Shown here: positions 1 through 7,095 of the stretch, one piece after another | Position numbering within the stretch: position 1 is the stretch's first letter | Layout of the letters: every line of letters begins with the position of its first letter | Assembly: GCA_005885325.1 (NCBI GenBank) | Contig: VAYX01000081.1 | Coordinates: 1-19,685, forward strand | Direction: 5' to 3' | Length of the DNA stretch: 19,685 bases | Source: Actinomycetota bacterium | GTDB taxonomy: Bacteria > Actinomycetota > UBA4738 > HRBIN12 | Notes under the pieces: model-generated | The model's input: the letters and a program-made list of their open reading frames with translations, nothing else | The model's database searches: none | What the model was told of the DNA's origin: nothing | Made by a program: the position numbers and the translations under genes

Positions 1-891
1 CAGCACCGGCAGGGCCAGGCTCTTCACGTCGTCGGGGATCACGTAGTCCCGCTCATCGGCCGCGGCCATGGCCCTGGCCGCCCGCAGGAGCATGATCGAG
101 GCCCGGGGGCTGGCTCCCAGATACACATCGGGATGGACCCGAGTGGCCTCGACGATGTCGACGATGTATCGGCGGACGGGCGGCGAGACGTGCACCTGGC
201 GGGCCATGTCGATCATCTCGCGCACGCCGAGGGCGTCGGTCACCGGACCGATGTCGGGCAGCGTCGAGCGGACCCCGTGGGTGGCCAGGATCTCCGCCTC
301 CACCTCGGCGGAGGGATAGCCGATGGCGATCCGCATCATGAACCGGTCGAGCTGCGCCTCGGGCAGCGGGTACGTGCCCTCGTGTTCGATGGGGTTCTGC
401 GTGGCGATGACCATGAACGGCTGTCCGAGCTGGTAGGTCTCGGTGTCGATCGTGACCTGCCGCTCCTCCATGCATTCGAGGAGAGCCGACTGTGTCTTGG
501 GGCTGGCCCGGTTGATCTCGTCACCGAGCACGATGTTGGCGAAGATGGCCCCCGGCTTGAACTCGAAGTCCCCGCGCTCCTGGTTGAACACGTTGACCCC
601 GGTGATGTCCGTCGGCAGGAGGTCGGGGGTGAACTGGATGCGGCGGAACGAGCAATCGATGGACCGGGCGATGGCCTTGGCCAGCATGGTCTTGCCGACC
701 CCGGGGACGTCCTCGATGAGGGAGTGGCCCTCCGCGACCAACGTGACGAGCGCCAGCCGGATCTCGCGGTGCTTTCCCTGGACGACCTTCTCGACGTTTT
801 CCTCGACCTCTCGGAAGCGCTCGGCGAAGCGCTGCCAGGCCTCGGTCTTCTCGCGCGCCTCCACGACCACCTCCCCGGCTGGGAGAGCCAT
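1..891 (-). CDS. MoxR-family AAA+ ATPase (partial, C-terminus cut by window edge)
   Basis: Reading the minus strand from the ATG at 889-891 gives an uninterrupted 297-codon frame to the window edge. Walker A is GVGKT (residues about 64-68), Walker B is LGDEIN (about 122-127), and ATQNP (about 163-167) is followed by the PLPEAQLDRF signature of the MoxR family. These ATPases act as chaperones that help mature metal-dependent or secreted protein complexes, often together with DUF58 and VWA-domain proteins encoded downstream; here those would lie beyond the left edge. Family members are usually about 310-340 residues, so roughly 20-40 residues are missing. It is divergent from the HNH gene and the dcw operon, so it is unlikely to be co-regulated with them. 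No strong ribosome binding site precedes the ATG; the start is chosen because MALPAGEVV leads directly into the conserved helix. Family call is sure; the client is unknown. Confidence 0.93.
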   Translation of the reverse strand, partial: MALPAGEVVVEAREKTEAWQRFAERFREVEENVEKVVQGKHREIRLALVTLVAEGHSLIEDVPGVGKTMLAKAIARSIDCSFRRIQFTPDLLPTDITGVNVFNQERGDFEFKPGAIFANIVLGDEINRASPKTQSALLECMEERQVTIDTETYQLGQPFMVIATQNPIEHEGTYPLPEAQLDRFMMRIAIGYPSAEVEAEILATHGVRSTLPDIGPVTDALGVREMIDMARQVHVSPPVRRYIVDIVEATRVHPDVYLGASPRASIMLLRAARAMAAADERDYVIPDDVKSLALPVL

Positions 892-1232
892 CTTACCGGG
901 GTGTACGCAGGCGGACGCCTCCCGGTTCCTTCCTTCGACTGAGGGCGACGGCGAACCGTTCCACCCGTCCCGGCGGCTCCCGGTTCAGGCCTTGCCGGAA
1001 CTTGCCTTCTCCCGGGGTCGAGGGAGCCAAGGGAAACAAGGAAGGCGGGGGCGGTCCGAACCCGAGCTGCTGGACGCCCCGCGCGGCCCCTTGTTCGCTA
1101 CTTCAGGCGTCCGATCCTTCGGACACGATCCACCCGCCGCCTTCGGCCGGATTACAACCCTGCCATTTGGCCGATTCAAGCACCTGGGGCCGGATTCCGG
1201 AGTCCGCTCGCTATACTCGCCGCAGGTCTCGC
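892..1232. other. Divergent spacer between moxR-like and HNH genes
   Basis: No gene is supported in this 341-base stretch. A perfect 6-bp hairpin (GTCCGA / TCGGAC, four-base loop) lies at 1109-1124. Three copies of a GGCCG(G)ATT word occur at 1145, 1169 and 1188, spaced about 19-24 bases, just before the candidate promoter of the HNH gene. Reading frames through the spacer are extensions of neighbouring frames and show no family resemblance. No clear promoter for the leftward gene was seen. Confidence 0.5.
1212..1217 (+). promoter_or_regulatory. Candidate -10 element for the HNH endonuclease gene
   Basis: TATACT matches the TATAAT consensus at five of six positions and stands out in GC-rich surroundings. 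The transcript would begin near 1224, leaving a leader of about nine bases that includes a GCAGG ribosome-binding-like word at 1222-1226. No -35 hexamer resembling TTGACA is found at the right distance, so the call rests on the -10 alone. Confidence 0.4.
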
Positions 1233-1715
1233 ATGGGAAGAGCGCTCGTGCTCAACGCGTCCCACCAGCCTCTGGCAGTCGTGACCGCCAGGAGGGCGGT
1301 GGTGCTCGTCCTGAAGGACAAGGCCGAGGTAGTCGTCTCCAACGGGATGGTCTTCCACTCCGAGCGTTACGAGATCGAAGCCCCATCGGTGCTCAGGCTG
1401 CGGTACTTCGTCAGGGTCCCGTACCGGGCCCAGGCACCCCTCACCCGGCGCGCCGTCTTCGCCAGGGACGGGTGGTCCTGCCAGTACTGCGGTGCGGCGG
1501 CCGAGAACCTGGACCACATCGTCCCGAGATCGCGGGGCGGCGAGCACAGCTGGGAGAACGTCGTCGCGGCGTGCCGCCGGTGCAACTCCAAGAAGGAGAA
1601 CCGCAGGCCGGAGGACGCCGGGCTGCGACTCCTTCGCCACCCGTTCGCGCCGGCGGACGGGTTCAGGCTTTCGCTCGGCCGCCTCGATCCCGAGTGGGAG
1701 CCGTTCCTGGCCTAG
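1233..1715 (+). CDS. HNH endonuclease family protein
   Basis: A 160-residue protein. The C-terminal half holds a zinc-stabilised HNH nuclease fold: CQYC (Cys83, Cys86), then LDHIVPRSRGG with Asp94-His95, the WEN motif (Asn109), and CRRCN with Cys114 and Cys117 before Asn118. The N-terminal 70 residues (MGRALVLNAS...) are typical of a stand-alone actinobacterial/Chloroflexi HNH family whose biological role is not established. The in-frame sequence upstream of 1233 does not look coding, and an ATG with GCAGG six bases upstream begins the conserved N-terminus, so the start is well supported. The gene runs in the same direction as the dcw operon, but a 172-base gap and a separate promoter separate it from mraZ. 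No methyltransferase or intron features are nearby, so a restriction or homing role is not indicated. Confidence 0.9.
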   Translation: MGRALVLNASHQPLAVVTARRAVVLVLKDKAEVVVSNGMVFHSERYEIEAPSVLRLRYFVRVPYRAQAPLTRRAVFARDGWSCQYCGAAAENLDHIVPRSRGGEHSWENVVAACRRCNSKKENRRPEDAGLRLLRHPFAPADGFRLSLGRLDPEWEPFLA

Positions 1716-1825
1716 TCGGCCGGGCCCGCCGTCGGGTTCCGCTCCTGAGCGTTCCCGCACCTCCTTTCCTTTCTCTCCTGCCACCCAGAACTGCCCCCCT
1801 CGGCCCACTTCGCCGTCCCCAACCC

Positions 1826-1854
1826 TTGACTTGGTGGAGCGCCAGTGGCATAAG
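1826..1854 (+). promoter_or_regulatory. dcw operon promoter upstream of mraZ
   Basis: TTGACT at 1826-1831 and CATAAG at 1849-1854 are separated by 17 bases, a good match to the housekeeping-sigma pattern. Transcription would start near 1861, leaving a short leader of about 27 bases before the GTG start of mraZ. It is preceded by a pyrimidine-rich tract around 1740-1800. Promoter function is inferred from sequence only. Confidence 0.65.
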
Positions 1855-1871
1855 AGTGGAGCTCTGTGGAG
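1834..1871 (+). promoter_or_regulatory. MraZ-box array: four GTGG direct repeats
   Basis: GTGGAG, GTGGCA, GTGGAG and GTGGAG begin at 1834, 1845, 1856 and 1866, that is with 11, 11 and 10 base spacing. They cover the promoter spacer, the region just after the -10, and the start of the transcript. MraZ proteins are known to bind tandem TGG-containing repeats with about one helical turn periodicity ahead of their own gene, so this array is the likely site of autoregulation of the whole cluster. The repeats are seen directly; MraZ binding is inference. Confidence 0.7.
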
Positions 1872-1887
1872 GAGAAGGGGAGGACGC

Positions 1888-2322
1888 GTGGCCGAACTGC
1901 TCGGCACGCACAGCTATCAGCTGGACCCAAAGGGCAGGATCAGCCTGCCGGCTCGGTTCCGGGCTGTCTTCGCCGACGGCGCGGTCCTGACTCTGGGCCA
2001 GGACGGCTGCCTCTTCTGCTTCCCAAAGGCCGAGTGGGAGGGCCGAGCCGCAGAGGTGAGGGATCGCCCGCTGTCCGATGCGAGGGCCCGGGCCTATGCC
2101 CGGATGTTCTTCGGCAAGGCCGAGCCGGTCGACCTGGACGCGCAGGGACGACTGACGATCCCGCAGCGGCTGCGAAGCGAGGCCGGCATCCACCGGGACG
2201 CGGTGATCGTCGGCGTCTACGACCGGATGGAGGTCTGGGATCGCTCTGCACACGATCGCTACGAACAGACCCACGGCGGCGCGTACCAGGCGGGAACGCT
2301 CGATATCGGAGGAGAGGGATGA
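1888..2322 (+). CDS. mraZ: Transcriptional regulator MraZ
   Basis: A 144-residue protein, the normal MraZ length, made of two tandem AbrB-like swapped-hairpin DNA-binding modules. Each shows the signature loop: DPKGRISLPARFR beginning at residue 13 and DAQGRLTIPQRLR beginning at residue 84. MraZ forms ring-shaped oligomers that bind repeated sites in the dcw promoter and usually repress it. The GTG start at 1888 is chosen because a strong AGGGGAGG purine tract lies at 1876-1883 and the protein begins with the conserved LGTHSYQLDPKGR. It is first gene of the operon; its stop overlaps the ATG of the small downstream ORF by ATGA. The last 15 residues are Gly-rich and less conserved. Confidence 0.97.
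   Translation: MAELLGTHSYQLDPKGRISLPARFRAVFADGAVLTLGQDGCLFCFPKAEWEGRAAEVRDRPLSDARARAYARMFFGKAEPVDLDAQGRLTIPQRLRSEAGIHRDAVIVGVYDRMEVWDRSAHDRYEQTHGGAYQAGTLDIGGEG
2308..2314 (+). promoter_or_regulatory. Ribosome binding site for the 38-residue microprotein
   Basis: GGAGGAG lies four bases ahead of the ATG at 2319, inside the last codons of mraZ. A near-consensus Shine-Dalgarno sequence at correct spacing is the main evidence that the tiny downstream frame is translated. Confidence 0.6.
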
Positions 2323-2435
2323 AGGGACCGCTATCACGGGAGGTTGGCCAGAGCCTCCAGTTACTTCTGCTGTCGGCCGCGACGATGGCCGTATACGTCG
2401 CGCTCGGGCTGCTGGCCGTCCGGGTCCTGGGATGA
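2319..2435 (+). CDS. Small single-pass membrane protein between mraZ and rsmH
   Basis: A 38-residue frame beginning MKGPLSREVG and ending in a Leu/Ala/Val-rich stretch (about residues 13-37) long enough for one transmembrane helix, with two positive and few other charges at the N-terminus, suggesting an N-in orientation. Its ATG overlaps the mraZ stop codon (ATGA) and is preceded by a strong GGAGGAG; it ends 16 bases before the rsmH start. This fits the coupled style of the operon and argues that it is a real gene rather than spacer. I do not recognise a family. It is not a normal FtsL: it is far too short, and a separate FtsL-like gene follows rsmH. Its place in the cluster suggests a role at the divisome or in membrane association, but that is only guilt by association. 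Confidence 0.65.
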   Translation: MKGPLSREVGQSLQLLLLSAATMAVYVALGLLAVRVLG

Positions 2436-2451
2436 GGGATGAGGGACGCGG

Positions 2452-3387
2452 GTGGCCGATGAGGGCGCGAGGGCGGGCACCCACGAGCCGGTCATGGTCG
2501 AGGAGGTCGTCGAGCTCCTTGGGGGACGGGACACCGTGATCGACATGACCGTCGGGGGCGGCGGACATGCGGAGGCGCTCCTGCGCTCGGGCGTGAAGCG
2601 CGTGGTGGGGATCGATCGCGACCCCGAGGCCATCGCCATGGCCACCTCGCGACTCGCACCGTTTCGAGATCGATTCATCGCCGTCCACGCCCGGTTCTCG
2701 GACGTGCCCGCGGGGAGCCGGGCGGACGGCGTCCTGTTCGATCTCGGCGTCTCCACGATGCAGTTGGAGGGAGCCGAACGGGGTTTCAGCTACCGGGTGC
2801 CGGGCCCGCTGGACATGCGGATGGGAGGAAGCGAGGAGGAGGGGACCGAGAGCGCCCTCGACCTGGTCAACTCGGCCTCCGAGGAAGAGCTGGCGCGCAT
2901 CGTGTTCGAGTACGGCGAAGAGCGCCGGGCCAGGAGGGTCGCGGCGGCCGTCGCGCGCGCACGTGCGCGACGGCCCATCGAGACGACCGAGGAACTGGCC
3001 CGGGTGGTTGCGGGCGCTGTTGGAAGGCGGCGGGGCGGCCCCCACCCCGCCCGCCGGACGTTCCAGGCGCTTCGCATCGCGGTCAACCGGGAGCTCGAGG
3101 AGCTCGCCGCTTCCCTGCCTCGAGCGGTGGGTCTCCTCACTCCCGGTGGCCGCGTCGTCACCATCGCCTACCACTCCCTGGAGGACCGAATGGTGAAACG
3201 GTTCGTGGCCGGCGAGCCAAGGCTCAGGTCGCTCACCAAGAAGCCCCGTCGGCCGTCACCGGAGGAGGCGGCCCGAAATCCCCGGGCCAGGAGCGCCAAG
3301 CTCCGGGCGGCCGAGCTGCTGGACGACGGCCCTCGGCGAGCTGCGGAAACGGCGTCCGACCCCGGGCCGCGCGGAGCTGCCGCGTGA
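2452..3387 (+). CDS. rsmH: 16S rRNA (cytosine(1402)-N4)-methyltransferase RsmH
   Basis: RsmH (MraW) transfers a methyl group from S-adenosylmethionine to N4 of C1402 in the ribosomal P site. The 311-residue product has the family's full set of motifs: HEPVMVEEVV at residue 11, the SAM-binding DMTVGGGGH at 31-39, GIDRDPEA near 53-60, FDLGVST at 96-102, GFSYR near 111, LDMRM near 120, and AYHSLEDRMVKRF near the C-terminal part. Length is normal. The start is GTG 2452, with GAGGG at 2441-2445 in front; nearby ATG codons are out of frame. The C-terminal tail is rich in Arg, Ala and Pro. Its stop overlaps the ftsL-like start (GTGA). Confidence 0.97.
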   Translation: MADEGARAGTHEPVMVEEVVELLGGRDTVIDMTVGGGGHAEALLRSGVKRVVGIDRDPEAIAMATSRLAPFRDRFIAVHARFSDVPAGSRADGVLFDLGVSTMQLEGAERGFSYRVPGPLDMRMGGSEEEGTESALDLVNSASEEELARIVFEYGEERRARRVAAAVARARARRPIETTEELARVVAGAVGRRRGGPHPARRTFQALRIAVNRELEELAASLPRAVGLLTPGGRVVTIAYHSLEDRMVKRFVAGEPRLRSLTKKPRRPSPEEAARNPRARSAKLRAAELLDDGPRRAAETASDPGPRGAAA

Positions 3388-3872
3388 GCCAGCCGGCTCG
3401 CGCCCTGCCCGCGCGCTCGATACCCGCGAGTGTTCCCGCGTCGGCTCCCGCGCGCAGGCCCCGGCCGGCTCCTCCGAGGGTCCCGGCTCGCCGGCCCGTT
3501 GCGCCGCGTCCCTCGACCGGCGTCAACCGAACCCGGCGGAGCCGGTCCGGGTTCCTGATCTTCTCCTCGGTGCTGGTGGGGTCGATGGTCCTCGGCCTCG
3601 TGGCGCTGAACGCCCTGCTCGCCCAGAGCTCCTTCCGCGTCGACGACCTCGAACAGCGTGTCGGGGTCCTCACGCAAGCGAACCTGGAGCTCACCCGGCA
3701 GCAGGCCGCACTGTCCGCACCCGGCCGGATCGCCGCCTGGGCTCGCAGCCACGGCATGCGTCTCCCCGACGAGATCCGATTCCTCCACGTGCCCGCCGCG
3801 AGAACTGCGGCGCCGGCCGGGGCCGCGGACCACGACCACCCGACGGGGTGGCTGAGCGAGGCCCTCCCGTGA
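3384..3872 (+). CDS. ftsL: FtsL/DivIC-like septum formation protein
   Basis: A 162-residue bitopic membrane protein. Residues 1-56 are cytoplasmic, basic and very rich in Ala, Pro and Arg; residues about 57-79 form one transmembrane helix (GFLIFSSVLVGSMVLG...); residues about 84-112 are a heptad-like coiled coil (DDLEQRVGVLTQANLEL) followed by the short conserved PGRIAAWARSHGM segment typical of FtsL/DivIC. FtsL pairs with the FtsB-like protein and FtsQ to activate FtsW-FtsI. Sequence similarity within this family is weak, so identity rests on topology, coiled coil and the position between rsmH and ftsI. The GTG at 3384 overlaps the rsmH stop and has GGAG seven bases upstream. The C-terminus after residue 137 is low-complexity. 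Confidence 0.88.
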   Translation: MSQPARALPARSIPASVPASAPARRPRPAPPRVPARRPVAPRPSTGVNRTRRSRSGFLIFSSVLVGSMVLGLVALNALLAQSSFRVDDLEQRVGVLTQANLELTRQQAALSAPGRIAAWARSHGMRLPDEIRFLHVPAARTAAPAGAADHDHPTGWLSEALP

Positions 3873-5581
3873 AACGCCCGCCCATGCGGCGCCTGATCGC
3901 GCTGTTGGCGGTGCTGGCGCTGGCCATGGGAGCGATCGTCCTTCGGCTGTCGGTGCTCCAGGTCAGCCAGGCCCGCGCGTACCGGTCCTATGCGCTCGAC
4001 CAGCGGCTCCACACGGTGACGTTGCCGGCCTCGCGGGGACGGGTCCTCGACCGCTCCGACGAGGCCATGGCCATCTCGCTCCCGGCGCGCGACGTCTACG
4101 TCGACCCTCGGTACGTCACCGAGCCGTGGGATGAGGCGCAGACGATCTCTCGGATCCTGGGCCTGAAGGTCCGCGACCTCGTTCCCCAGCTCACGGCCGA
4201 CACGACCTTCGTCTACGTCGCCCGCCAGGTCGACCTGGAGACGGCGGGGCGGCTGGAGCGGCTGCACCTTGCGGGCGTCGGGTTCCTCCCCTCGAGCCGG
4301 CGCGCCTATCCCGCCGGCCCTCTCGCCCCCCAGGTGCTCGGGTTCGTGGGCGTCGACGGCGTCGGGTTGGCCGGGCTCGAGCTCGAGTACCAGTCGGTCC
4401 TGGCGGGAAAGCCGGGAGAGCGGACGCAGGAGCTCGACCCCTCGGGCCAGCCCATCGTGGGCGGGATCGACGCCGAGCGGCTCCCCGCTCCGGGCTCGGA
4501 CCTCGTGGTCACGATGGATCGCGACTTCCAGTTCCAAGTGCAGGCGGCCCTGGAGGAGGCAGTGAAGGCGAACCAGGCGCAGGGCGGCACGGTCATCGTG
4601 ATGGATCCCCGAACGGGCGACATCTATGCCATGGCCACCTACCCGTGGTTCGACCCGAAGGAGTTCGCGACCGCCAAGCCGGCCACCTGGCGCAACAGGG
4701 CCGTAACGGATGTCTTCGAGCCCGGGTCGGTCAACAAGGTGATCACCGCGGCCGCGACGGTGCAGGAGCGCTCCCTACCGCTCGATGAGCTCCTGTTGGT
4801 GCCGTGGAAGATGCGGGTGGGCGATTTCGTGATCCACGACGCGCATCCTCACGGGGTCGAACAGATGACGCTCGGCGACGTCGTGGCGCAGTCAAGCAAC
4901 ATCGGCGCGGTGGAGGTGGCGGAGCGCCTCGGCGCACCGCGACTGGCCACGTACCTGTCGAAGTTCGGGCTGGGCCAGGTCACGGGGATCGGGTTCCCCG
5001 GCGAGTCGGCCGGCATGATGCTGCCGCTGTACCTGTGGTCGGACACCAGCCTGGCCACCATGGCCTACGGTCAGGGCATCGCGGTCACGCCGCTCCAGAT
5101 GATCTCGGTGTACGCGACGATCGCGAACGGTGGCGTGTGGGTCCGGCCGCGCCTGGTCCGCGGGACCGTGGATCCTCAGGGCGCCTTCCACCCGGCAGCG
5201 CCCTCGCCGACCCGTCGCGTCGTCTCCGATGCCACCTCCCAGATGGTCACCCGGATGCTGGCGTACGCGGTGAAGGCGGGGACCGGCACGGCCGCGCAGA
5301 TCCCCGGCTTCCGGGTGGCCGGCAAGACGGGGACCGCGCGGATCCCCAAGCCCACCGGGGGCTACTACGCCGATCGCTATTTCGCCTCGTTCATCGGCTA
5401 CCTGCCGGCGTCCGATCCCAAGGTGGTGATCGCCGCGATCCTGGACCGGCCCACGACCGTCTATGGCGGGGTCGCCGCCGCTCCGCTGTTCCAGCAGGTG
5501 GCCCGGTATGCGATCGAACGCCTGGGGATCGCACCGGGGAACGCCGTGCCGCCTCCGCCCCACGCGATCCCTGCCCGATGA
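3869..5581 (+). CDS. ftsI: Septal peptidoglycan transpeptidase FtsI (class B PBP)
   Basis: A 570-residue penicillin-binding protein that crosslinks septal peptidoglycan outside the membrane, working with FtsW. An N-terminal anchor helix covers about residues 8-27. The dimerisation/pedestal domain begins near RGRVLDRSDEAMA. The transpeptidase motifs are all present: SVNK (catalytic Ser287, Lys290), SSN (342-344) and KTG (486-488, within AGKTGTARIPK). No PASTA domains follow, unlike some actinobacterial PBPs. I place the start at GTG 3869 because it makes the GTGA overlap seen throughout the operon and leaves a normal short cytoplasmic tail; an in-frame GTG at 3848 would add seven residues and an ATG at 3884 would remove five. 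The stop overlaps murE (ATGA). Confidence 0.96.
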   Translation: MKRPPMRRLIALLAVLALAMGAIVLRLSVLQVSQARAYRSYALDQRLHTVTLPASRGRVLDRSDEAMAISLPARDVYVDPRYVTEPWDEAQTISRILGLKVRDLVPQLTADTTFVYVARQVDLETAGRLERLHLAGVGFLPSSRRAYPAGPLAPQVLGFVGVDGVGLAGLELEYQSVLAGKPGERTQELDPSGQPIVGGIDAERLPAPGSDLVVTMDRDFQFQVQAALEEAVKANQAQGGTVIVMDPRTGDIYAMATYPWFDPKEFATAKPATWRNRAVTDVFEPGSVNKVITAAATVQERSLPLDELLLVPWKMRVGDFVIHDAHPHGVEQMTLGDVVAQSSNIGAVEVAERLGAPRLATYLSKFGLGQVTGIGFPGESAGMMLPLYLWSDTSLATMAYGQGIAVTPLQMISVYATIANGGVWVRPRLVRGTVDPQGAFHPAAPSPTRRVVSDATSQMVTRMLAYAVKAGTGTAAQIPGFRVAGKTGTARIPKPTGGYYADRYFASFIGYLPASDPKVVIAAILDRPTTVYGGVAAAPLFQQVARYAIERLGIAPGNAVPPPPHAIPAR

Positions 5582-7095
5582 CGGTCGGAGGGCGCGGGGG
5601 GGTACGGACGATAAGCTCGGATGACTTGGTTGCGCTCGGCCTTCCCCCGTCCCGACCGGTCGCCGAACTCGTCGTGTCGCTGCCGCGGCACGAGGTCCAC
5701 GGCGATCGATCGGTGAACGTGGTGGACGTGGTGTACCGCTCGCAGGACGCCGTCCCCGGCAGCCTGTTCTTCTGCGTGCCCGGCTCGGGGCGCGACGGAC
5801 ACGACTTCGCCGCGGAGGCGGTGTCGCGAGGGACGGTCGCCCTGGTCCTCGATCGGTGGTTGCCCCTCGAGGTGGTGCAGGTCCGCGTCCCGTCGGTGCG
5901 CGAGGCCATGGGCCCCGTGTCGGCGGCCTTCTTCGGCCGGCCCGCCGACCGGATGACCGTCGTCGGCGTCACCGGGACCAACGGGAAGACCACGATCACG
6001 TACCTGCTGGAGTCGGTGTTCCGAAAGAGCGGCCGGGTCGCCGGCGTGATCGGGACGACGGGCCTTCGGATCGACGGGGCCCCGCTGCCCCTGCCGATGA
6101 CCACACCCGAGGCGCCCGACCTGCACCGCCTGTTGGCTCGGCTGGCCGATCGAGAGGTCGAGGCGGTGGCCATGGAGGTGTCCTCGCACGGGCTGCATCA
6201 GCACCGGGTGGACGGCATCCGCTTTCGATGCTCGGTGTTCACCAATCTCAGCCAGGATCACCTGGATTACCACGCATCGATGGAGGAGTACTTCGAGGCG
6301 AAGGCCCGACTGTTCACGCCGGAGCTCTCGGAGATGGCCGTGGTGAACCTCGACAGCCCACACGGCCGTCGTCTCCTCCGTTCGGGGCTGCCAACCGTCA
6401 CGTTCGGTTACGGATCGGGAGCCGACGTGCGGGCCACCGACGTCCGCGCCACGCGCTCCGGGATCTCGTTCCGTGTCGATGAGCTCGAGATCCGCTCGTC
6501 CCTGCGCGGCGGGTTCAACATCGAGAACTGCCTGGCGGCGCTGGCCACGGCCAGGGCCCTGGGGATCCCCGACGACGTCTCGGCCCAGGGCATCGCGGAC
6601 GTGGCGGGCGTGCCGGGCCGCGTCGAGGCCGTCGAGGAAGGGCAGGACTTCCTGGTCATCGTGGACTACGCGCACACGCCGGACGGCGTGGACAACGTGT
6701 TGCGGGCGGCGCGGCTGCTCGCACCGGGCCGGCTCATCGTCGTGTTGGGTTGTGGCGGAGACCGGGACCGGGCCAAGCGACCCCTGATGGGAAAAGTGGC
6801 CACCAGCTTCGCGGACCTCTCGGTGATCACGAGCGACAACCCGCGGAGCGAGGATCCCCTGGTGATCATCGGGGAGATCGAGCCCGGAGCGCAGGAGGGT
6901 GGCGGACGCTACGTCATCGAGCCCGAGCGCCGCGCCGCGATCAAGCTCGCGCTCTCGGAGGCGGGGGCTGGGGACGTGGTCGTCATCGCCGGGAAAGGAC
7001 ACGAGACGGGCCAGGAGTTCGCCGACCGCACGGTGCCGTTCGACGACCGGGTCGTCGCGGCCGAGGAGCTCCGAGCGCTCCGGGGGACTGCATGA
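5578..7095 (+). CDS. murE: UDP-MurNAc-tripeptide synthetase MurE (predicted meso-DAP-adding)
   Basis: MurE adds the third amino acid to UDP-MurNAc-L-Ala-D-Glu using ATP in the cytoplasm. The 505-residue product has the Mur ligase P-loop GTNGKTT (133-139), the MTTPEAP segment, VSSHGLHQHRV, and the lysine that is carbamylated to hold magnesium (YFEAKARLF, Lys242). The substrate-selecting motif is DNPR (420-423) in TSDNPRSEDP, the form found in enzymes that add meso-diaminopimelate; lysine-adding enzymes carry a different motif there. The C-terminal GKGHETGQEF element is also present. The ATG at 5578 overlaps the ftsI stop; no convincing ribosome binding site is visible, so translation is probably coupled. 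N-terminal residues 1-12 are variable. The stop overlaps murF. Confidence 0.97.
   Translation: MTVGGRGGVRTISSDDLVALGLPPSRPVAELVVSLPRHEVHGDRSVNVVDVVYRSQDAVPGSLFFCVPGSGRDGHDFAAEAVSRGTVALVLDRWLPLEVVQVRVPSVREAMGPVSAAFFGRPADRMTVVGVTGTNGKTTITYLLESVFRKSGRVAGVIGTTGLRIDGAPLPLPMTTPEAPDLHRLLARLADREVEAVAMEVSSHGLHQHRVDGIRFRCSVFTNLSQDHLDYHASMEEYFEAKARLFTPELSEMAVVNLDSPHGRRLLRSGLPTVTFGYGSGADVRATDVRATRSGISFRVDELEIRSSLRGGFNIENCLAALATARALGIPDDVSAQGIADVAGVPGRVEAVEEGQDFLVIVDYAHTPDGVDNVLRAARLLAPGRLIVVLGCGGDRDRAKRPLMGKVATSFADLSVITSDNPRSEDPLVIIGEIEPGAQEGGGRYVIEPERRAAIKLALSEAGAGDVVVIAGKGHETGQEFADRTVPFDDRVVAAEELRALRGTA

Noticed and set aside
1740..1800. Pyrimidine-rich tract upstream of mraZ as a regulatory element
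   Set aside because: Composition alone is not enough; no repeat or known site within it.
1663..3174. Long minus-strand frame opposite mraZ and rsmH
   Set aside because: Same shadow effect; no family motifs and no ribosome binding site.
3848..3868. Upstream GTG start for ftsI
   Set aside because: Possible, but the GTG at 3869 makes the GTGA overlap typical of this operon; the extra seven residues are not conserved-looking.
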